Source of the DNA: PVC group bacterium (ex Bugula neritina AB1)
GTDB lineage: Bacteria > GCA-001730085
Direction of reading: 5' to 3'
DNA: 31,262 nucleotides
NCBI GenBank assembly: GCA_001730085.1
Contig: MDLB01000091.1
Location: 1 to 31,262, forward strand
Made by a program: the position numbers and the translations under genes. A model generated the notes under the pieces. That model saw nothing but the letters and a program-made list of their open reading frames with translations, was not told the origin of the DNA and made no database searches. This document shows, one piece after another, positions 27,101 to 31,262 of this stretch (its first letter is position 1; each line of letters starts with the position of its first letter).

Positions 27101-27335
27101 GATACAGACGGGTTTGATTGACCTGGTCTTTAAAGAAAGTGAAGGGTGGGTGGTTGTTGACTACAAAACGGATAAAGTTTCTAAAAACTTTGAATCATTG
27201 GTAACATTTTATAAACCGCAAATTTTATCGTACAAAGACTCGTGGGTGCGTATGACACAGGAAAAAGTTAAAGAGTCATTATTGTATTTTTCTGCTCATC
27301 AAAGAGAGGTGTCTTTTGAAAAAATCCCTGTTTAA
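24195..27335 (+). CDS. addA: AddA helicase-nuclease of the AddAB recombination enzyme
   Basis: AddA is a UvrD-type 3'-5' helicase fused to a nuclease. Its 1046 residues are somewhat short for AddA (1150-1230). Motif I is EAGAGSGKTT (24-33), Ia ITFTNQASVHMKEK, II LLVDEFQDTDPIQ (about 358), III VGDPKQSIYRFRRAD, IV TSNFRS, V MNLHQAKGLEAKTVFLVDP and VI LLYVAATRAEERL. The C-terminal nuclease has GIAMHKMFEKIVE, IDLVFK and VVVDYKTDK (around 985-991). The intact catalytic Asp-Asp-Lys set and Walker residues predict activity. A 267-bp gap separates it from addB. It is convergent with the patatin gene, only 17 bp away, with no obvious terminator between. Confidence 0.95.
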   Translation: MDILEDQKQRDLLLNQLDKSFFVEAGAGSGKTTTMVKRMVALLELKNVEPSSIVAITFTNQASVHMKEKFQETLERRIQCLRERGHSPILSRLEKAYEDFHLLFIGTVHSFCLNILKEMPIEAGLDCDFALMDDEEELEERHNFWGYYKHSKLMSDEGVFEQAIESGIKMESLDRIFDKVCENGDVSFETHESFPPSVSDIFEEMVTWLESFRAYMPLPTERCDTLSLLIHKMEKDRFHYGERFADNRKIDYIVQMSGWGKLKVIQKLWTEPKVAKSFVREKWPEFKELKLDPWVEKWMDHLYQKCMPWVIKAVHAYTDYRYEINRLSLTDVLICTTRMLKNNPSVRNYWKNKIRFLLVDEFQDTDPIQSELFMYLTGEDIHEKNWRKLSPRQGSLFFVGDPKQSIYRFRRADIRVYEEMKALIKRTGGNICSLTSNFRSIAPVGSWVNDVFDRESFFPKKTSSYQAQFSPLRCVNQERLEGGSIFALRSSKGKASEKAMDEALQIAKFIRFEVDQKGSNYSDYLILSYKTSRLKFYVEACQSYGIPVFLAVKERKDTSLLLKDMFRLFQWMLHPDDEFLGYGVLRSALFAFTDTDLALYRLKGKGSFCLKKHFLDNNIVAAIDKVFEWKESLRKRSAVHVLIRVFQDLRLTSIAKTMVQGDFEANMLSLFLDYCCTKGNPFAETLSGILALFEKFQKIKRKPLHGFEKSFHMAVNIMNLHQAKGLEAKTVFLVDPGKKIKIQPEFYIDRDSDGANAYMSLLAMSQNQKLNEKIYAEPKGWTGFSEQELNFQEAEHCRLLYVAATRAEERLVVSAQDKTVWGEFFPFLEEQSSLPSPNEEKAFVEKALKKNEEEIDWGEHLENMKKPSFMNTEVSQDKGEKPDTGDVGLGVDFGIAMHKMFEKIVEYRDSDDWKYDHYMNDFFDSLDKVEASEQIALFFDSSLWERVKKSEEVYTEVPFSIDHTSDFSTIQTGLIDLVFKESEGWVVVDYKTDKVSKNFESLVTFYKPQILSYKDSWVRMTQEKVKESLLYFSAHQREVSFEKIPV

Positions 27336-27352
27336 ATAAGAAAGAGATATTA

Positions 27353-28405
27353 TTAGCAGGGTGCTTCCGGATGGTTTTTCGCGATATCTGTTTTTAAGTC
27401 TGACCACCACTCGAAATATGTTTTAGCTGATTTTTTTCCAGACTCGATCAACCTTTTTTTTTGACTTTCTTGTAAGTCAAAATCAGTGGTATTAATGTCG
27501 AGAGAATCGACATATATAGTTCGGTGCCAATCATCTCCGTTCAAGTGTTGGTTATCTTGTGCAGACAATAAGGTTTTTAAAAGTTGAGTGATGTAGTCTG
27601 AAAAGTTATCGATTTTTTTATGTGGAGGTGCTTTTTTGTCACGAAAAATAGATATTTTTTCTTTTGTATCCACACGGAAACTCAGAGTTTCTTTATTGTA
27701 AATATATCGACCATTTTTTAATGAAACATGGCTATCATCTTCTTGATTTTCTGAAACACTTTCATTCTCTTTTTCATAGTATTCTGGAATTCTCATCAAG
27801 TTTTTGTTGTCAAGATAGGCTTCGCGGTCAAAAAGCTTGACGGGGAAATTGTTAAGAAGGCCACCGTCTACGAAGATATCTCCGTGATCATTTTTAACAG
27901 CACGAAAAAATAAGGGTAAAGACATGGACTTTCTAACAGCATCAACAACAGGCATGTTGGGAGTATGTTCGGGGGAGTAAATCTCCGAAAAACGTGTTGA
28001 TAAATTGGTGGCTAATACATACAAACTTTTATTGGAATATTGTTGTAAAAGTTCAAAAGTGATGTTGGAGTTGCCTGTTTTTCTTTTTAGCAGAGACCCC
28101 ATCCAATTCTTAAAAAAATCCCCTTTATTCCACCCATACTCTTTAAAAACACGGATTAAGTTGTTTGGAGGGAACCAGCTGCTATCTGAAAAATCGTTAA
28201 AGTCAAGATTCAGCATTTCTTTTCTTGTTTCTTCAACCGTATATCCAGAAGCGAACAAAGTCGCATTTATCGCGCCCGCAGAAGTTCCGGCAACTCTTTT
28301 GATATTTTGAAGGATACCTTTTTTTTCTAAAATTTCCATCACACCAACATAGGCGAGACCTTTCACGCCACCTCCTTCAAATACCAAGTTTTTAAATGGA
28401 TACAT
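27353..28405 (-). CDS. Patatin-like phospholipase
   Basis: This is a serine acyl hydrolase with a Ser-Asp dyad, likely cleaving phospholipids or other lipids. The oxyanion loop is GGGVKG (11-16), the nucleophile elbow is GTSAG with its serine near residue 42, and the catalytic aspartate is in VDGGLLNNFPV. Between Asp and the C-terminus lies a polar, acidic segment (ENESVSENQEDDSH) and a basic patch (DKKAPPHKKIDN) that common patatins lack. There is no signal peptide. AAAGGA precedes ATG at good spacing. Patatins occur in many bacteria and are used as effectors by some intracellular ones, such as ExoU and VipD; this protein cannot be assigned to that use from sequence alone. Confidence 0.93.
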   Translation of the reverse strand: MYPFKNLVFEGGGVKGLAYVGVMEILEKKGILQNIKRVAGTSAGAINATLFASGYTVEETRKEMLNLDFNDFSDSSWFPPNNLIRVFKEYGWNKGDFFKNWMGSLLKRKTGNSNITFELLQQYSNKSLYVLATNLSTRFSEIYSPEHTPNMPVVDAVRKSMSLPLFFRAVKNDHGDIFVDGGLLNNFPVKLFDREAYLDNKNLMRIPEYYEKENESVSENQEDDSHVSLKNGRYIYNKETLSFRVDTKEKISIFRDKKAPPHKKIDNFSDYITQLLKTLLSAQDNQHLNGDDWHRTIYVDSLDINTTDFDLQESQKKRLIESGKKSAKTYFEWWSDLKTDIAKNHPEAPC

Positions 28406-28708
28406 ATTAAAATTCCTTTATGGTGGAAAATTTTATAAAAACCTTTATGTTTTTAATAGAATATTTTTATTTTAAAAATCAATAGTAAGAATTTTTATAG
28501 AGTGGATTTCTATATTAAATGATAATCACAGATTGTTTTAATGAAAAACGAGAAAGCTTTGTTTACGGGTAAGTTTAAAAAATGCTATATATTTTCATGA
28601 GATTAGTCGGGATGCTGTAAATGTCTTGAAAAGTTTTTTTTAGATTTTGGTGCTGATTAAGATTATATTGAGAAAGATTCTTTGAGTAAGAATAAAGGGG
28701 GGACATAG
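28406..28708. other. AT-rich divergent intergenic region
   Basis: This region separates the patatin gene from the 157-codon gene and must carry both promoters. It is very AT-rich. A frame ending near 28643 could encode AIYFHEISRDAVNVLKSFF, which may be a trace of an older gene, but it has no start and I do not call it. GGGGGGA at 28697-28703 is the ribosome site of the next gene. I see no other definable element. Confidence 0.35.
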
Positions 28709-29182
28709 ATGAAAATGGAAATGAAAGAAATGATGTTTGACTTTGTTCTTTTAGTGAATGTTTTAACATTATTTTTAGCGGTTCTTGGCTACTTGACGAA
28801 TCTATACTTTGTAAGGAAGGAGAAAAAACGACAAAATATACTCACATTTTTTGATTATTACAGGAAAATGTTCGCGAGTGATAGTTTTTGCATGTTGAAT
28901 TATAAAAAACTTAATGACGGTTCTTTTGAGAGAAACTTTGAAGATGAAAAGATGGAAGTGAAATTTGTACAGTTTTTGGGTGATTGTGATCACTTGGCCA
29001 CGTTAAAAACGGCAAGTGGGATTTCAGATGAACTAAACTCCTATATGCTTGGGTGGTTTTGTCAAAAAGTTATCCCTCAATTATCTGAAAATGAAAAAAA
29101 GGCATTTTTTTGGTCTAAAGCCATTAACTATTTACAAGAAACGGCAAGTTTTGCAGAGACTCTTCAGGGGAAAGGAGGGTAA
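28709..29182 (+). CDS. Small membrane-anchored protein, unknown (157 residues)
   Basis: The product has one N-terminal membrane segment (about 10-33, FDFVLLVNVLTLFLAVLGYL then TNLYF), a basic stop (RKEKKRQN) and a cytoplasmic helical part with three cysteines (SFCMLNYKK, LGDCDHLATL, GWFCQKVIPQL). The region FFDYYRKMF to the end is predicted alpha-helical. A strong GGGGGGA sits 5-6 nt before ATG, so this is a translated gene. I do not recognise a family; the layout of a TM anchor plus helical bundle is shared with several uncharacterised bacterial proteins. A 34-codon frame is translationally coupled to it through a TAATG overlap. Confidence 0.75.
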   Translation: MKMEMKEMMFDFVLLVNVLTLFLAVLGYLTNLYFVRKEKKRQNILTFFDYYRKMFASDSFCMLNYKKLNDGSFERNFEDEKMEVKFVQFLGDCDHLATLKTASGISDELNSYMLGWFCQKVIPQLSENEKKAFFWSKAINYLQETASFAETLQGKGG

Positions 29183-29286
29183 TGAAAATCTTTATAATGG
29201 CTTATGATGGGATCTTTGGAAAAGTCCTGGAAGCTTTTTATAATAAGCTAGAACCTTGGGGGAATCTTGGTCAGTTTAGCTTGTAA
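29182..29286 (+). CDS. 34-residue coupled ORF, unknown
   Basis: The ATG overlaps the stop of the previous gene (TAATG), and AAAGGAGGG lies directly upstream, the best Shine-Dalgarno in this neighbourhood. It encodes MKIFIMAYDGIFGKVLEAFY then NKLEPWGNLGQFSL, a possible amphipathic helix. It is not recognisable as any family. It may be a real microprotein or the truncated start of a lost longer gene. Confidence 0.45.
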   Translation: MKIFIMAYDGIFGKVLEAFYNKLEPWGNLGQFSL

Positions 29287-29341
29287 AAAGAGTTGTTTTT
29301 TCTTAAGGACTTTAAATAATAAGAGGTATTTCGCAAAAGTG

Positions 29342-29923
29342 TCAATCAAGCTCCAAGATTTGAGATAGCTTTGTAAACAATTCTTTTTCACTAGGGATGC
29401 CGTGTAAAATCGTATACATTTTGCCTAAGTATATTTTTGAGAATCGTTCCTTAGAAGAGTCAATATTAGAAAAAAAGATTTCTTTTTCTAAAACTTTTCC
29501 AAGAGAACTTTTGTGAATAAGTTTTATTTCATGAGTGGAGAGATTCGCAGAAATCTGTAAGGTTCCTCCAGAGTGTGTGTCTAAAGTTTTAGAGATATGG
29601 TCATCTTTTTTTATCTCAGGAGGTTTCTCTTTTGGTTGAAAAAGAGACTTCACAATAGATCCACTCATCGCACCCACGTCTGCTACGGTGTCTACTGTTT
29701 TTTGAAGGAAACGGTTCACATCTTTTGAGAAAACTCTTTTAGGTGGTTTTTTTTTAAGATCAGTAGCTGTTGTTTCTTGATTTTTGGTAGCCATAGACGG
29801 TTCTACCAGGGAGTCGGCTTTAGTGACATTATCAGGAATGTTTTCGCTTTTTTTGAGGGTTGAAGATTGTGATATACCTTGAAAGGCAAATAGAATCAAG
29901 AGTGTTTTTGTAATTATTTTCAT
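29342..29923 (-). CDS. Secreted protein of unknown function with signal peptide
   Basis: The product has 193 residues. Residues 1-20 (MKIITKTLLILFAFQGISQS) form a signal peptide with a likely cut after QSS; there is no lipobox. A disordered, Lys/Thr/Ser-rich linker (to about 65) includes KKPPKRVFSK and is followed by a short helix (VNRFLQKTVDTVADVGAMSG) and a C-terminal beta/alpha part (GGTLQISANLSTHEIKLIHK; FSKIYLGKMYTILHG). I find no cysteine pairs, catalytic motifs or known domains. The ATG has only a poor ribosome site. The gene is convergent with the 34-codon frame and divergent from the haemoglobin gene. Confidence 0.7.
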   Translation of the reverse strand: MKIITKTLLILFAFQGISQSSTLKKSENIPDNVTKADSLVEPSMATKNQETTATDLKKKPPKRVFSKDVNRFLQKTVDTVADVGAMSGSIVKSLFQPKEKPPEIKKDDHISKTLDTHSGGTLQISANLSTHEIKLIHKSSLGKVLEKEIFFSNIDSSKERFSKIYLGKMYTILHGIPSEKELFTKLSQILELD

Positions 29924-30096
29924 GGGTTTTTTTGCTTTATATTTATAAATATATCTTTAAAGAATTTTATTTATTGTATCATATAAAGGATAGGTTTAAA
30001 GCAACCGATTAAGAAAAAGGGCGAAGGTATTTAGTAAGAGCCGGTATTTATGTAAAATAGTATCAAACTTGTATTTTTTTATTAAAGGGAAAAGAG

Positions 30097-30486
30097 ATGA
30101 TCGATAAATTTGATCAAATAACAGAAGAAAATATAAAAACACTTGTGGATCAATTTTATAATAAGGTTCAAAAAGATAAGGAGCTTGGTCCTATTTTTGA
30201 AGGTGCCATAGGTTCGGGTGCTAAGACTTGGGAGCCTCATTTGAACAAAATGTATGCCTTTTGGTCTTCTATTATGCTCACATCTGGTCGCTATCAGGGC
30301 AACCCTATGCAAAAACATCTAGATTTACCTTCTTTTGATTTAGCTCTTTTTAACCGTTGGCTTGAGTTGTTTTTTGAGGTTGCAGATGAACTTTATGTCG
30401 AAGAAATCTCCCTCCAATATAAACAAAGAAGTTCTGCTATCGCGAAAAGATTAAGTTTTGCGATCAATACTTTGTCTTCTAAGTAA
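30097..30486 (+). CDS. Group III truncated haemoglobin
   Basis: This small haem protein of 129 residues binds O2, NO or other ligands in the cytoplasm. Group III markers are visible: FYNKVQKDKELGPIFEGAI in helices A-C, WEPHLNKMYAFWSSIMLTSG with Trp56, and RYQGNPMQKHLDLP with the proximal haem ligand His74, followed by FNRWLELFFEVADEL. The length is typical. GGGA stands 6-9 nt before the ATG. Group III globins are most common in proteobacteria and their physiological role is unsettled. The gene is solitary, with a hairpin after it. It may have been acquired laterally, but nothing in its base composition stands out. Confidence 0.93.
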   Translation: MIDKFDQITEENIKTLVDQFYNKVQKDKELGPIFEGAIGSGAKTWEPHLNKMYAFWSSIMLTSGRYQGNPMQKHLDLPSFDLALFNRWLELFFEVADELYVEEISLQYKQRSSAIAKRLSFAINTLSSK

Positions 30487-30517
30487 AGATCTATAAAAAC
30501 GAATCTTCTGACAGAAT

Positions 30518-30545
30518 ATTTTATAGAAATATTTTTCTATAAAAT
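30518..30545. terminator. Perfect 12-bp AT hairpin after the haemoglobin gene
   Basis: ATTTTATAGAAA and TTTCTATAAAAT are exact inverted copies around TATT, 32 bp after the stop. The stem has only two G-C pairs, so it is stable mainly through its length. It probably serves as a terminator for the globin gene. Confidence 0.45.
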
Positions 30546-30644
30546 TCGTATGCTTTTATAAGAGATTTTAGATTTTTAGTTCATATTTACATATGTTTTA
30601 ATGTTTTAAATTATTTAATCTTTTTTATTTTTTTTGCACACTTT

Positions 30645-30943
30645 TTGAATAGCTTTTCTTTGCCGAGTGAACTTCAAGATGTTTATCTTTCTAAAAAAAG
30701 AAAAGCACCAACGGTAGAGAGTGAGTCAAGAGAGTCAAGCTCTCCCAAAGTCCGAAAGTCAAGAGCTTTAAATCCTAAAAAAAGACCTCTGCACAACCAC
30801 TTCAATTTGAATTTAACCCATATGAAAATGAAATTAAAAAGATTTTATGGAAATAAAGTTTCTTTGATAGAAAAAAAGATTTACCTAATGAACATGAAAT
30901 GTATTCTATCTTGTCTAAAGATCCTGATTTACAATATTTATAG
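30645..30943 (+). pseudogene. Broken ORF with NLS-like basic clusters
   Basis: From a TTG at 30645 one frame encodes SLPSELQDVYLSKKRKAP, a Ser/Glu stretch, then KVRKSRALNPKK. At an A-run (seven As) near 30777 the sensible reading appears to shift frame: the other frame gives TSAQPLQFEFNPYENEIKKI then LWK, a stop, and again FFDRKKDLPNEHEMYSILSK and DPDLQYL. One frameshift and one internal stop therefore seem to break a former gene. The two lysine/arginine clusters resemble a bipartite nuclear localisation signal. There is no good ribosome site. The function is unknown, and the reconstruction could be a coincidence in AT-rich DNA. Confidence 0.35.
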
Positions 30944-31147
30944 ATTTTTTTTAAACATAGAGACTCTCCAGCTTCCATAAAAAATAATGGTTATAATTGA
31001 AAGAAAATTATAAATAAAATTTATAATAAATGGCGTATTTTTATTTTCTAAAAAATTAAATAGATCTATGGTAAAGCTTGTAATTAATAAACTAATAAAA
31101 TGTAAAATGAAAATTTTTAGGTTAGATTTTTTTTTATTTTTAGCCAT
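30938..31147 (-). CDS. Small two-TM membrane protein, unknown (69 residues)
   Basis: The frame starts MAKNKKKSNLKIFILHFISL and has two hydrophobic segments (about 10-28 and 41-58) joined by a short loop (NFLENKNTPF), ending WRVSMFKKNL. Basic ends on both sides predict a hairpin with both termini in the cytoplasm. AAAGGAGA lies 6 nt before ATG, and a near-consensus promoter stands upstream, which together make translation likely although no family is recognised. It overlaps the end of the broken ORF on the other strand by 6 nt. Confidence 0.65.
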   Translation of the reverse strand: MAKNKKKSNLKIFILHFISLLITSFTIDLFNFLENKNTPFIINFIYNFLSIITIIFYGSWRVSMFKKNL

Positions 31148-31179
31148 TTTTAGATCTCCTTTAAAATCTTTAATTGATT

Positions 31180-31208
31180 AGAATATGTAGTGCTATACGT
31201 TAAGTCAA
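31180..31208 (-). promoter_or_regulatory. Sigma-70-type promoter for the two-TM protein gene
   Basis: On the minus strand TTGACT is followed by exactly 17 nt and then TATTCT, 33 bp before the ATG. Both boxes match the consensus at five of six positions. It is the clearest promoter in the window. Confidence 0.6.
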
Positions 31209-31262
31209 GCACAACTTCTTGAATAAAGGTCCTTTTGTTTACATAAATTATCGAACTCATTA

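Noticed and set aside
31007-31027. Perfect inverted repeat ATTATAAAT-AAA-ATTTATAAT
   Set aside because: It is pure A/T and lies inside the two-TM coding frame; such repeats are expected by chance in this base composition.
1-31262. CRISPR arrays, tRNA and rRNA genes
   Set aside because: I looked through the intergenic stretches and saw no regular spacer-repeat arrays, no tRNA-like cloverleaf with a TTCGA-type arm, and no rRNA sequence; a formal covariance-model scan could not be run.

Overview
The window is AT-rich (roughly one third G+C by eye), densely coded DNA from a diderm bacterium. An MlaE-type lipid permease, a TamB/AsmA-like envelope protein and a lipoprotein cyclophilin indicate an outer membrane. 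An McsA-McsB-ClpC protein-arginine-phosphorylation operon and AddA/AddB recombination nucleases argue against an ordinary proteobacterium. My best guess is a PVC/Omnitrophota-like or similarly deep-branching diderm, perhaps host-associated (patatin phospholipase, a decayed ORF with NLS-like basic clusters, an IS200/IS605-type TnpB). The lineage is inference; no rRNA gene is present to settle it.

Layout. 1-700: the N-terminal half of a TnpB gene running off the left edge, with an omega-RNA-like hairpin upstream of it. 700-4600 (minus): a CUT1 sugar/glycerol-phosphate-type ABC importer (ATPase, two permeases, a YesL-like membrane protein) with no binding protein here. 4876-7305 (minus): typA/bipA behind a lipoprotein peptidyl-prolyl isomerase. 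7582-8229 (plus): pdxH. 8561-11677: a large membrane-anchored, extracytoplasmic protein that may be glycoside-hydrolase-like. 12078-18665: a tight operon mcsA-mcsB-clpC-(TamB-like)-mlaE. 18812-27335: hisA, hflX, a 49-codon membrane microprotein, addB, a gene relic, addA. 27353-31262: patatin (minus), a small membrane protein with a coupled 34-codon ORF, a secreted protein (minus), a group III truncated haemoglobin, a broken NLS-like ORF and a small two-TM protein (minus) with a near-consensus promoter.

How the genes relate. McsA/McsB would tag proteins with phospho-arginine, and ClpC (with ClpP encoded elsewhere) would unfold and degrade them. The stop/start contacts that continue into the TamB-like gene and mlaE imply that protein quality control and envelope lipid transport are co-expressed. 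AddA and AddB form one helicase-nuclease for double-strand break repair, although a decayed gene separates them. Most products are recognisable housekeeping proteins. The least explained parts are the 1038-codon protein, the TamB-like/MlaE pair without MCE or ATPase genes, the microproteins, the TnpB flank and the right-hand 3 kb.
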